Source: Silicimonas sp. (GTDB lineage: Bacteria; Pseudomonadota; Alphaproteobacteria; Rhodobacterales; Rhodobacteraceae). Taken from it: DNA of 64,000 bases. The DNA lies in contig JAJEAC010000048.1 in NCBI GenBank assembly GCA_022824315.1, forward strand, positions 1 through 64,000, written 5' to 3'. The notes beneath the pieces are model-generated. The model was not told the DNA's origin. It saw nothing but the letters and a program-made list of their open reading frames with translations, and did no database searches. Every line of letters starts with the position of its first letter. Within the stretch, counting starts at the first letter, position 1. The position numbers were made by a program, and so were the translations under genes. Below are positions 33,283 to 41,646 of this stretch, in pieces.

Positions 33283-33867
33283 TCAGGCAGCCGCCACGGC
33301 CTGCATGAAACGGTCGCGAATGGTGACCGGATCCATGGTTATGACCGGCATCTTCGCATTGCCGCTTTCGCACTTGCAGATGATGACCGTTGCCTCTCCC
33401 GCCTTCAGCGCCTCTTGGAGCACGGTGCCGGTGTCTTCAGCACGACACTCGACGACGCGCTCGCAGCCTGCCGCACTTGCCATGCCGGCGAGCGACGTCT
33501 TCCTGCCGGTATAGGTCGGCTGGTCGCCGGTCGAGCCGTAGGAGCCGTTGTCGATCACGAGAAGAATGTAGTTGGACGCGGGATTGTTCGCGATCGTGGG
33601 CAACGTTCCGAGGTTCGTGAGGATCGAGCCGTCGCCGTCGATCACGACCACGGGTTTCGGCTGCACCAGGGCAAGGCCCAACCCGATGGACGACGCCAGT
33701 CCCATCGTGCCAAGCATGTAGAAGTTCGACGGCTGATCATCGATCGCGTGAAGCTCCTGGCTTGGAATGCCGATGTTGCAGATGACAAGCTGGTCGCGCA
33801 GGACGGGCGCGATTTCCTGAAGGATTTCAGACCGGATCAACTCAGTATCCTCCCCAGAACGATGCAT
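33283..33867 (-). CDS. comE: Sulfopyruvate decarboxylase beta subunit-like (ComE)
   Basis: 194 residues of the thiamine-pyrophosphate-binding half. It has VICNIGIPSQELHAI at the N-terminus and the TPP/Mg motif VVVIDGDGSILTNLG with Asn in NNPASNYILLV. It is split from the pyrimidine-binding half as in ComDE, and overlaps the alpha gene by 26 nt, so the two are translationally coupled. ComDE converts 3-sulfopyruvate to sulfoacetaldehyde. Phosphonopyruvate decarboxylase is the main alternative, but the HpsN-like neighbour and the absence of phosphonate genes favour sulfopyruvate. Confidence 0.85.
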   Translation of the reverse strand: MHRSGEDTELIRSEILQEIAPVLRDQLVICNIGIPSQELHAIDDQPSNFYMLGTMGLASSIGLGLALVQPKPVVVIDGDGSILTNLGTLPTIANNPASNYILLVIDNGSYGSTGDQPTYTGRKTSLAGMASAAGCERVVECRAEDTGTVLQEALKAGEATVIICKCESGNAKMPVITMDPVTIRDRFMQAVAAA

Positions 33868-34339
33868 CGGTCAGGATCGCGACCGGCTTTGAGCACATGA
33901 ACGTGTAGTCGAGGATCTTCGGCAGTTCCTCGACATCCTCCCGCCGATGGAAGTGATAGGCCGGAATGTGCAGCTGTGTGAGCAGCGCCTTGGTGTGCAC
34001 GGCCATTTCCACCTGGCATGCAACGGGCTCGCCAGGCTCTCCGCGATAGGAAATCAGCATCGGTAGCGGCATGCGGTAGAACTGGATCAGCGTTGCAAGG
34101 GTGTTGATCGTCACGCCAAGCGCCGTGTTCTGCATGATTATTGCAGAGCGTCGGCCGCCCATCCACGCCCCGGCGCAAAGGCCCATGCCTTCGTCTTCCT
34201 TGTTGGAGGGAACGTGTAGAATCTCGGGATGCCTGTCGACTTCCGCGATTACGCCAGCGAGTTGCTTGCAGGGGACGGTCGTCACGAACCCAATCCCTGC
34301 GGTGACGAGATCGCCGGCTATTTTCTCGTGAATGTTCAC
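33842..34339 (-). CDS. comD: Sulfopyruvate decarboxylase alpha subunit-like (ComD)
   Basis: 165 residues forming the pyrimidine-binding half of a TPP enzyme. The catalytic-type Glu lies in VPSNKEDEGMGLCAG, followed by AIIMQNTALGVTINTL and LISYRGEPGE. The length and separate alpha/beta arrangement match ComD rather than fused pyruvate decarboxylases. It overlaps the downstream beta gene and is overlapped 4 nt by the upstream Zn-dehydrogenase gene. Confidence 0.86.
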   Translation of the reverse strand: MNIHEKIAGDLVTAGIGFVTTVPCKQLAGVIAEVDRHPEILHVPSNKEDEGMGLCAGAWMGGRRSAIIMQNTALGVTINTLATLIQFYRMPLPMLISYRGEPGEPVACQVEMAVHTKALLTQLHIPAYHFHRREDVEELPKILDYTFMCSKPVAILTDASFWGGY

Positions 34340-35331
34340 GCGGGCCCTCCTTCCGGACAGAGAATGATCTTTGGCGCGTCCACGCGGCCAGCACGGATGT
34401 CCCGAAACGCGCCGGCACCGTCCGCGAGCGGCCGCCTTTCGGTCCAGTCAAGAGGTCCGAGGCACCCGTCGAAGATGGCAATGGCGGTGTCGCGAAAGTC
34501 CTGTGCCGCGTAGGCATAGGTGCCGATGAACGTAATTTCCTGAAGTGTCAATCGACGGACGTCCAGACCACCCTCCGCCTCGCCGAGACCGACATGCGTG
34601 ATCACGCCGCCGGGCCGGACACGCGCCGATGCGGTCTTGCGTGTGCTTGCATAGCCCACGCCGTCGATCACGAGATCAAAGAACGTGTCCGGATTGAGGC
34701 CTTCCGGGGGAACGGCATCCATTTCGGACCGTTCCAGCGTGGCGCGTCGTCCGGCATGCGGCTCCACGATCCTGATGCCGGTCGCGCCCTGCGCTCTTGC
34801 CGCGAGAGCCGCACCAAGACCGATTGCGCCGCCGCCGAGAATCAGGACGCTCTCCGGGATTTCACCGAGAGCGGTCAGGCTAAGGCGCACCGCATGCCAG
34901 CCGCATGCCATCGGTTCCGCCAAGGCCGCCCTTGCCAACGGGACTTCTGCAGGCACTTCGACGAGGTTGTCCCTCGGAATGGCGACGCGTTCTGCAAACG
35001 CGCCTTCACGCGGCGGCATCGAGATGATCTGGCGGTCTGCGCAGACGTTGTCGCGCCCGGACTTGCAGGCCTTGCAGGCACCGCACGTGACCAGTGGATT
35101 GATCGTCACGCGCCGCCCGTCATTCGGCCCGCCTTCGACAATGCCGGCGGCCTCGTGTCCAAGGATCAACGGTGCAGGTCTCCGGTCGTCATGGCCGAGA
35201 TAGGCGTGCATGTCGCTGCCACAAATACCCACGGATGCAATGCGAACAATGTCGTCCAGGGGGCCGGACATCGGATCGGGCACGTCTCGAAGCTCGATCG
35301 CTTCGGGGCCGGTATAGACGAGGGCCTTCAC
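34336..35331 (-). CDS. Zinc-dependent alcohol dehydrogenase family protein (candidate HpsO/HpsP-type DHPS 2-dehydrogenase)
   Basis: 331 residues of the medium-chain dehydrogenase family. Catalytic zinc ligands are in SVGICGSDMHAY and LILGHEAAG, the structural zinc Cys cluster is CGACKACKSGRDNVC, and the NAD-binding loop is VLILGGGAIGLGAALAA. It lies between the HpsN-like gene and comD. In known DHPS degraders two dehydrogenases interconvert the DHPS enantiomers at C2 before HpsN acts; this protein and the nearby SDR are candidates for that pair. It could instead oxidise sulfolactate to sulfopyruvate, a step otherwise missing here. Confidence 0.85.
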   Translation of the reverse strand: MKALVYTGPEAIELRDVPDPMSGPLDDIVRIASVGICGSDMHAYLGHDDRRPAPLILGHEAAGIVEGGPNDGRRVTINPLVTCGACKACKSGRDNVCADRQIISMPPREGAFAERVAIPRDNLVEVPAEVPLARAALAEPMACGWHAVRLSLTALGEIPESVLILGGGAIGLGAALAARAQGATGIRIVEPHAGRRATLERSEMDAVPPEGLNPDTFFDLVIDGVGYASTRKTASARVRPGGVITHVGLGEAEGGLDVRRLTLQEITFIGTYAYAAQDFRDTAIAIFDGCLGPLDWTERRPLADGAGAFRDIRAGRVDAPKIILCPEGGPA

Positions 35332-35382
35332 GGCTCGACACCAGTCCTGGGACGGGATGCTGTCGTTGGTGATAGCAGCCCG

Positions 35383-36690
35383 CTAGTCATCGGCGCTCAG
35401 ATCGAAATTCACGCCGGGAAAGTACTTGGCGAGCCGGATGTCGGCTGTTCGGGCATGCCCTTCCATGCCCTCGAGACGTGAAATGCGCGCCGTCGCTTCG
35501 GCTATCGGCCTTGATCCTTCGGGCGTTGCCCTTTGCCAAGTCACGATCTTCAGGAACTTGTGGACTGAAAGACCGCCGGTGTAGGACGCGGCGCCCGACG
35601 TCGGGAGAACATGGTTCGGCCCGGACGCCTTGTCGCCGAATGCCACCGTGGTCCCTTCCCCCAGGAACAGCGACCCGTAGCAGGTCAGGCGCGAGAGCCA
35701 CCAGTCGGTGTCGCCCGCCTGCACGGTAAGGTGTTCCGGCGCGTACTCGTCCGCGGTCGCTGCCATTTCTTCGCGGTTCCGGCAGAGGATGACCTCAGCA
35801 TAGTCTCGCCAAGCGGCTTCGGCGTTCTCGCGATTGGTTTCAGGCAGAGCCGCGATCAGGTCCGGAACGATGGCCATCACCCTTTCCGCGAGCGCACGGT
35901 CATCCGTAACCAGCCAGACGGGCGAGTTGTAGCCGTGCTCGGCTTGCCCGACGAGATCGGCGGCCACGATGTCGGGGTCAGCATTCGCGTCCGCGAGGAT
36001 GAGCGAGTCTGTCGGGCCCGCGAACATGTCTATGCCGACCTCTCCGAAGAGAATCCTCTTCGCTTCGGCCACGAACTGGTTTCCCGGGCCAACGAGAATG
36101 CTCGCCTTCGGCAGTCCGAACAGCCCGAACGCCATGGATGCGACAGCTTGCACGCCACCCATGGCAAGAATGGTGTCAGCGCCGGCAAGGTGTGCGGCGT
36201 AGATTATTGAGGGTGCGATTCCCTGATCGGGGCGGGGAGGGGAAGCGGCGACGACATGCCGGCATCCGGCGACCTTTGCGGTCGTGACAGTCATGATCGC
36301 GCTCGCGACATGGCTGTAGCGACCGCCCGGCACGTAGCAGCCGGCCGCACTGACAGGAATCGCTTTCTGCCCCGCCACCAGTCCCGGAACGACTTCAATC
36401 TCCATGTCTTGAAGCGTGTCCTTCTGAGCCTCGGCAAAGCGGCGGACATTGTCGTGGGCAAACCGGATGTCGTCCTTGAGACGGCCAGGCACCGCCGCAC
36501 ATGCCGCCTCGATTTCGTCGCGGGTGACGATGATGCTGCCGTCGTACCGGTCGAACCTCGCGGCGTAGTCCATCGCGGTCGTGTCTCCGCCGGTCCGGAT
36601 GGCGTCGAGCATGCCCTGCACGGTGTCGCGCACATCCGCCGTATCGGATGTCGAGGTCAAAGTGGCCTTCTTGAGGTATTCCCTGTTCAT
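35383..36690 (-). CDS. hpsN: Sulfopropanediol 3-dehydrogenase-like (HpsN; histidinol dehydrogenase family)
   Basis: 435 residues with the full histidinol-dehydrogenase architecture. Zn ligands are in VGQAEHGYNS and GMEGHARTADIR, the catalytic Glu-His in YAPEHLTVQ, and Asp/His in FGDKASGPNHVLP. The family also contains HpsN, which oxidises (R)-DHPS to sulfolactate in two NAD-dependent steps. The context (ComDE, two further dehydrogenases, TRAP importer, no other his genes) strongly favours HpsN over HisD. Segments such as AGCYVPGGRYSHVASAIM agree with my memory of HpsN-type rather than HisD-type sequences. It has 51 bp to the upstream-located ADH end and 18 bp to the SDR gene. Confidence 0.82.
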   Translation of the reverse strand: MNREYLKKATLTSTSDTADVRDTVQGMLDAIRTGGDTTAMDYAARFDRYDGSIIVTRDEIEAACAAVPGRLKDDIRFAHDNVRRFAEAQKDTLQDMEIEVVPGLVAGQKAIPVSAAGCYVPGGRYSHVASAIMTVTTAKVAGCRHVVAASPPRPDQGIAPSIIYAAHLAGADTILAMGGVQAVASMAFGLFGLPKASILVGPGNQFVAEAKRILFGEVGIDMFAGPTDSLILADANADPDIVAADLVGQAEHGYNSPVWLVTDDRALAERVMAIVPDLIAALPETNRENAEAAWRDYAEVILCRNREEMAATADEYAPEHLTVQAGDTDWWLSRLTCYGSLFLGEGTTVAFGDKASGPNHVLPTSGAASYTGGLSVHKFLKIVTWQRATPEGSRPIAEATARISRLEGMEGHARTADIRLAKYFPGVNFDLSADD

Positions 36691-36708
36691 TGGATGCCCT
36701 TGCCCTGC

Positions 36709-37473
36709 CTAGTCCGCCGTCCAGCCACCGTCGACGAGCAGCGATGTGCCGGTGACCATGGCTGACGCGTCGGAGGCAAGATAGACTGCTGCCCCCATGA
36801 CGTCCTCGACTTCGGCGGGACGGTCCAGCTTGATCTTGTCCATGATCCAGGCGCGCCGTTCGGGGTCCGCGAATGCCTTGCGGGTCAAGTCCGTCAAGAC
36901 GAATGTCGGACAGATCGTGTTGATTCGGATCCGGTGGGCCGCCCATTCGATGGCCATCGCCTTGACCAGCCCCTCGACACCGAACTTGGTTGCGCAATAG
37001 ACCGCGCGTTCCTGTCCCCCGACATGTCCCATCTGGGAGGAAATGTGGATGATTGACCCACCGTGACCTGCCTTGATCATGCCCTTTGCCGCACCCACCG
37101 AGAGAAAGTAGGCGCCACGCAGGTTGACGCTCATGACCGCGTCGTAGTCCTCGGGGCGGGTTTCCGTGGCCGGGCCGTGCCGGGCGAGCCCGGCCGAGTT
37201 CAGCACGATGTCGAAAGGAGCTTGGGCGGTGAGCGCGGCCGTCATGTCGTCCAGATCGGCCTGGTCGAATTCCAGCACCTCGGCGCTGCCCCCGCGATCC
37301 ACGATTTCACCGACGGTTTCCTTCAGCTTGTCGACACGGCGAGCCGCCGCCACGACATGCGCGCCCGCGTCGCCGAGTGCTGCAGCGCAGGCTTGTCCGA
37401 TGCCGGACGATGCTCCCGTGACCAGCGCGCGCTTGCCGTCCAGCCGGAATGAGGGAGTTGTGGGCAGTGCCAT
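36709..37473 (-). CDS. Short-chain dehydrogenase/reductase (candidate HpsO/HpsP-type DHPS 2-dehydrogenase)
   Basis: 254 residues of a classical SDR. It has cofactor motif VTGASSGIGQACA, an NSAG motif (VLNSAGLARHG), catalytic Ser in IIHISSQMGH, YCATK (the YxxxK active site) and the C-terminal VTGTSLLVDGGW. It is the first gene of the minus-strand unit SDR-hpsN-ADH-comD-comE. The C2 epimerisation role in DHPS use is inferred from context only. Confidence 0.88.
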   Translation of the reverse strand: MALPTTPSFRLDGKRALVTGASSGIGQACAAALGDAGAHVVAAARRVDKLKETVGEIVDRGGSAEVLEFDQADLDDMTAALTAQAPFDIVLNSAGLARHGPATETRPEDYDAVMSVNLRGAYFLSVGAAKGMIKAGHGGSIIHISSQMGHVGGQERAVYCATKFGVEGLVKAMAIEWAAHRIRINTICPTFVLTDLTRKAFADPERRAWIMDKIKLDRPAEVEDVMGAAVYLASDASAMVTGTSLLVDGGWTAD

Positions 37474-37796
37474 CAGGTGCGTTCCAGATCAGTCAAGGAC
37501 GGAAATTTTGTGCCCGTCGCTATCAGGCGAATGCAGGGAATGCCAGTGCCGGACGGTCGCCTTTGACATGTCGGTCCACCATTGGCGTCCGCCAAACTCA
37601 TGCAAGGCCTGACCTCGGGGATGATGCGGGCCCCCAATGCGTGTTTCCGCCGCGCCTGCGAGTGGCACGCGTTGCCTCCTAGGCGCTTGAAATTGCCGTC
37701 CATGCGTTCGGCTTCGCGTCGTGTCGATGTCCTGCCCGTCGGCGGCCTTCCTTGCATACATGAATGCTGCACTTAAGGGTCGCTCTGCAACAACAC
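37474..37796. promoter_or_regulatory. Upstream region of the hps-like operon
   Basis: 323 bp between the SDR start and the end of the GcvT-like gene, both on the minus strand. It should contain the promoter of the SDR-hpsN-ADH-comDE unit. I see no convincing gene, no clear operator palindrome and no strong terminator. Confidence 0.4.
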
Positions 37797-38972
37797 TCAC
37801 TCGGGGATATCGACAAGTTTGCCACGCGGGATTTCACAGGCCTGATCGTACATCGGCAGCGCAACCAATTCACCAGCCAGGCGTGATCCGTCTTTGCAAT
37901 GGACTTCGATTGATGTCCCGGGGCCGTGGTCGGGGCTGTCCATCAGCGCTATTCCAATCCCGTGCCCCAAATACGGTGAAGTGGCACCTGCGGTGACCAC
38001 GCCTGCGGACGATCCGTTCACGTAAACCGCGCCAGATATCAAGGGTTCACCGTCGGGACACTTGATCCCGTGCGAACGCCTTCCCTTGTCCGCCGCTTCC
38101 AGAGCAGCCTTGCCAATGAAATCGGCTTTGTCAGCATCGACAAACCTGCCCAGGCCGACCGCATATGGTGTTGTTGTTTCGTTAAAGTCTGACCCGGCGT
38201 TGAGAATGCCGGCTTCGATCCTGCGGACGTTCATGGCATCCAGGCCCAAGATCTCCATTCCGAAATCTGTGCCTGCCCATTGCAGATGCGCCCAAAGTGC
38301 TTCTGGGTCGTGATGCGGTTCTGTATAGAACTCCCACCCCAATTCGTTGGTATAACCCGTGCGTGTAACAACAACGTCTTGACCGCCCAAATTCACCTTG
38401 TTGCAGGCAAAATAGGTGAATTTTTCTGGCAGGCCCCCGGCGGCGGCTTCCAAGATCTTCAGGGAATTTGGTCCCTGAACTTGGCTGACAAAGACATGAG
38501 GATCTGTGATGGACACGTCCTTCCCGGCGGCATGCGCCCGCGCCCAACCATAAAAGTCACCGTCTGCCTGCGCGTACCAAAACCGATCCTCTGCCAATCG
38601 CAGCAAGATACCATCCACCAATAACCCGCCGTCTTCATAGCAGGCGAGGCCATAGCCGCAGCGTCCCGCTTTCACTTTCGCAACATCTTTGGTGAAAAGT
38701 CTGTCCAGCAATGCCTCCGCATCAGGTCCGCTGAATTCAAGCACATATTCACCGGTATGCAGCACTGCTGCCTGCCGGCGCAGCCGCCAATACCCTTCCT
38801 CAATTGTGTGATCATCAAAGCAAACGGCCATCAGCCGGCGATTATAGACGCAGTAGTGCGCACCCTTTGGCCGCTCGTGCTCGTGATAAGGATGACGTGT
38901 AATGGAATAGTCCCATCCAGCCCCAGGTATGTCCTTAACGACACTGCGAGTCGTTCCGTCGCTCGATCGCAT
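37797..38972 (-). CDS. GcvT/DmdA-like aminomethyltransferase family protein
   Basis: 391 residues of the folate-dependent GcvT fold. Segments include HYCVYNRRLMAVCFDDH near the N-terminus, VLEFSGPDAEALLDRLFTKD, VQGPNSLKILEAA, VTRTGYTNELGWEFYTEP and RRIEAGILNAGSDFNE. These are typical of GcvT relatives that demethylate N- or S-methyl compounds, and it is reminiscent of DMSP demethylase DmdA. I cannot tell DmdA from a sarcosine- or glycine-type demethylase by eye. Several lines of the gene that I counted average about 55% GC, lower than most neighbours, suggesting transfer. An AT-rich promoter with repeated elements precedes it. Confidence 0.8.
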   Translation of the reverse strand: MRSSDGTTRSVVKDIPGAGWDYSITRHPYHEHERPKGAHYCVYNRRLMAVCFDDHTIEEGYWRLRRQAAVLHTGEYVLEFSGPDAEALLDRLFTKDVAKVKAGRCGYGLACYEDGGLLVDGILLRLAEDRFWYAQADGDFYGWARAHAAGKDVSITDPHVFVSQVQGPNSLKILEAAAGGLPEKFTYFACNKVNLGGQDVVVTRTGYTNELGWEFYTEPHHDPEALWAHLQWAGTDFGMEILGLDAMNVRRIEAGILNAGSDFNETTTPYAVGLGRFVDADKADFIGKAALEAADKGRRSHGIKCPDGEPLISGAVYVNGSSAGVVTAGATSPYLGHGIGIALMDSPDHGPGTSIEVHCKDGSRLAGELVALPMYDQACEIPRGKLVDIPE

Positions 38973-39053
38973 TTGACGTCTCCATGCGTCTTTCTAGAGG
39001 CCGACTGCGATCCTCAAGGACTTAGAGCTTGACCTAATGGTCCAATCTATACA

Positions 39054-39105
39054 CAATATATTGCTACATTGACCCACCAACGCCCAAAAATAGCACAATA
39101 TATGG
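39054..39105 (-). promoter_or_regulatory. AT-rich promoter region with two CACAATATAT-type elements
   Basis: CAATATATTG (39054-39063, a perfect palindrome) and CAATATATGG (39096-39105) are each preceded by CA, so CACAATATAT occurs twice, 42 bp or four helical turns apart. They lie 80-130 bp upstream of the GcvT/DmdA-like start in a strikingly AT-rich patch. The same-face spacing fits paired binding sites for a regulator; which one is unknown. Confidence 0.4.
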
Positions 39106-39183
39106 TATTTTGAGTCTACCTCTTAGACACCTTGTCTTTAGCAAAGCCTGACCATCTGAGCCAAATACACAACCGGACCGACT

Positions 39184-39622
39184 CTATGCCGTGTGGGGCT
39201 GCGAGGTCCAGAGCCGGGTGAGACCTCCCCGTCGACGCTGGGGCGCACGTGTCCGAGCCGGGGCGGCATGCTCTCGTCGAAGACCGCGGCCAGAGCTGGC
39301 CTGAGCGTAACCCGGTGGATGCGGCGGAAGGCGAGAGCGATCCCGTGCCCGCCTACCGCGGGGCGGGCCTGGGTGTGAGAGCAACTGCCACGCGATCAGT
39401 CCCCGCAGGCGCAGCCCTTGCAGGCCGCGCCAGTCCCGTGCCGTCGCCGTTCGTCTGCCGGAGCTGCACGACCGCCTCCGACAGCTGGCGGTTGCTGAAT
39501 CCCGCGAGCAGGAAGGCATGCACCAGGAGAGCGGTCAGCACGACCGGCAACAGCGGGTCGCCAAAACGCATGGCGGACACCAGGCGGTTGTCGACGACGG
39601 CCAGGGCGGTGCCTTGCCACAA
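39184..39622 (-). pseudogene. Frameshifted remnant of a winged-helix-like protein
   Basis: The coding signal moves through three minus-strand frames. The N-terminal part starts at ATG 39622 (DPLLPVVLTALLVHAFLLAG, then FSNRQLSEAVVQL). A middle part near 39380-39430 reads GLQGLRLRGLIAW. A C-terminal part, about 39190-39370, reads GHGIALAFRRIHRVTLRPAL. Joined, they resemble a family I know from 'DLRRLRLxGLI...YRLTPxGxxVAL' proteins, often annotated as hypothetical or transposase-associated. At least two frameshifts make it non-functional. Confidence 0.5.
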
Positions 39623-39860
39623 GGACGAACTCGCGTTATATCATGATTGTCAGGGTTATCACGTTTGAGCCTGAGGGATCGCGCTGACCGTCGGAATGCA
39701 CGAAATGGGCTGGGATGTCGGTGAGAGCCTGATTTTTTGCCTTTTGGTCCGAACGCAGGATCGATTTCCAGATACGACCGCCTTGTAGTTCAAATGCGAT
39801 TGTCCCGATGTTTGCGAGGCAGGCTCCACATGAGGATGGCCGCTAAGTGTTGATGCCCGG

Positions 39861-40256
39861 ATGAATTGTCGCGTTGGAATTGCCACGACCGCTTTCGCCC
39901 TGACTGCGGGTGTGTCCGACGCCGACGCACAGAGCGTGGAATCCCTTGCCCCGGCATCATTGGAGGAGTTGGTCAAGGAGGGCGCAAGCGTTTATCGGAG
40001 CCGGTGCGCCGAATGTCACGGGTTGAACGGAGAAGGCCAGTGGCAGGACCATGATGCCGCACCACGGCTTGCCGGGAAACTTGCGCCTCTGTCGGTAGAG
40101 AGAATTGCACTTCTGATCATCCAGGGCGGCTCGTACATGCCGCGATTTGACAGCCTGACCCATCGGGAAATAGCCGCTGTCGCCACCTTTGTCCGGAATT
40201 CGTTCGGCAACAATCACGGTATCGTAACAGAAGAGGAAGTTGCCGGGCATCGTTGA
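39861..40256 (+). CDS. Periplasmic class I cytochrome c (monoheme)
   Basis: 131 residues. A short signal peptide (MNCRVGIATTAFALTAG, cleavage near ADA/QS) leads into a cytochrome c domain. The heme-binding motif is CAECH, followed by GLNGEGQW, and the distal Met is probably in GGSYMPRFDSLTH, with the C-terminal helix IAAVATFVRNSFG. It resembles small electron acceptors for quinoprotein dehydrogenases. It is the first gene of the plus-strand set that faces the PQQ-dehydrogenase operon. Confidence 0.88.
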   Translation: MNCRVGIATTAFALTAGVSDADAQSVESLAPASLEELVKEGASVYRSRCAECHGLNGEGQWQDHDAAPRLAGKLAPLSVERIALLIIQGGSYMPRFDSLTHREIAAVATFVRNSFGNNHGIVTEEEVAGHR

Positions 40257-40448
40257 GAGCAGTGGTCACTGCGGGCCTTGCCGTCGTCACAGGCGTGCCC
40301 TTTCGGCGCCCCAAAACCAAGATCGTTGACGCGGAAAGGAACAACTCGCCAAGGACCGTACGAGTGTAGCCGTTGCATCGGCCACGGACTGTCTGGATTC
40401 GGATGATCCAATCCAGAACTTTATCGACGGCACCATGCTGGAGACGCA

Positions 40449-41495
40449 ATGACCTATTCGAGAAGGGTTACCCTTAAGCAACTCCGTTACTTTGCGCGAA
40501 TCGTGGAATTGGGGAGCATATCTCGTGCATCGCAGGACTTGAACATTGCCCAGACCGCGCTTGGTCTGCAGGTGCGAGCACTTGAGGAAAGCCTTGGCGC
40601 GAGATTGCTGCTGCGTCATCCAAAGGGTGTTCGTGCAACCGAGCAAGGCCAATTCGTCTATGACCGTTCGATCGAGATCTTGAGAGGCGTGGATGATTTG
40701 AACGAACGCCTGCAGAACTGGTCAGACGAGAAACCCCGAGACATTTGGCTCGGGCTTGACCCGTGCCTGATTGGCGCGATCGGCACACAGGCTTTGGTGA
40801 AGCAGGACAAGTTGATCCCCGGGATTCATCTTCACCTTTTGGAAGGATCGCGAAACGACCTGATCGAGGATGTCCAGAATTGCAACTTGGACTGGGCAAT
40901 CGTGCACGAGGCGAAGAATGTCGTAGCGTGCCGAGCCGTCCCGATCCTTCGACAGTCCGTGTTGCTGATTTGCCGTCCGGGCGCTGCATTGCCGCACGGT
41001 CCGGTTTCCCTGCGCGAAGTCCTGGCGTGCGACCTAGTGCTCGATAGCGGCAGGCATGCGATTTCGGGTGTCCTCGCGACTGCCGCCCAGACGTTGGGGC
41101 TGAAGACCGAGGCCAAGTACGAGGTCGATTCCGTCAGTACGATCAAGCAAATGATCCTAACTGAAGATGTATGCGGGCTCTTGAACCACATGGTCGTTCG
41201 AGATGAGATCGAGCGCGGCGAGCTTGAAGCGCATCAGGTCGGCGAGCCGCCGCTTGAAATCACGGCCTACTTTGTGTGCCGGTTGCAGGCGTCACCGCGC
41301 GTGCAGGAGCTGCCTGTCTTGCAGTTCATCGATCAGTTGCTGGACGAATTCGTCGCCGAAAGTTCGGGGAACGAGATACGGCTGGGCCATCTGGCCTCCG
41401 TTGTCCATCCGCAATCAGTGCAGGCACTACCCGCCATGGTGCCCAAAGGATTCTCCTCCTTGTCAAATTCTGCCTATCCGCACGCGCGTTTTTGA
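40449..41495 (+). CDS. LysR-family transcriptional regulator
   Basis: 348 residues. The N-terminal winged helix reads VTLKQLRYFARIVELGSISR, then ASQDLNIAQTALGLQVRALE and LLLRHPKGVRATEQG. The periplasmic-binding-like effector domain follows. The protein is about 40 residues longer at the C-terminus than common LysR proteins (tail after about residue 305). It sits between the cytochrome and the NitT/TauT-type ABC genes and probably regulates them. Confidence 0.93.
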   Translation: MTYSRRVTLKQLRYFARIVELGSISRASQDLNIAQTALGLQVRALEESLGARLLLRHPKGVRATEQGQFVYDRSIEILRGVDDLNERLQNWSDEKPRDIWLGLDPCLIGAIGTQALVKQDKLIPGIHLHLLEGSRNDLIEDVQNCNLDWAIVHEAKNVVACRAVPILRQSVLLICRPGAALPHGPVSLREVLACDLVLDSGRHAISGVLATAAQTLGLKTEAKYEVDSVSTIKQMILTEDVCGLLNHMVVRDEIERGELEAHQVGEPPLEITAYFVCRLQASPRVQELPVLQFIDQLLDEFVAESSGNEIRLGHLASVVHPQSVQALPAMVPKGFSSLSNSAYPHARF

Positions 41496-41646
41496 CTTGG
41501 ACACCGGAGGGAGGCGATGCAATCCTGCTCGAACTCGAAGATTGGCTTCTAGCGGCGGTATCGACGAACGTTTCGGCCTCAAGCGGTTTGGTGTCGTCGA
41601 CCTGCAAACCGCTGAGGCGTCGCTGCGCGTCGTTATGGAGGAAGCA

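Noticed and set aside
35383-36690. Histidine biosynthetic HisD
   Set aside because: No other his genes are near; the ComDE, dehydrogenase and TRAP context fits HpsN better. Biochemical proof is lacking.
37473-37800. Small ORFs upstream of the SDR gene as real genes
   Set aside because: Two overlapping minus-strand frames exist but neither has a ribosome-binding site, recognisable motif or typical composition.
40259-40272. Palindrome GCAGTGGTCACTGC as a terminator after the monoheme cytochrome
   Set aside because: The loop would be only two bases and no T-tract follows; as an operator it has no obvious partner site.
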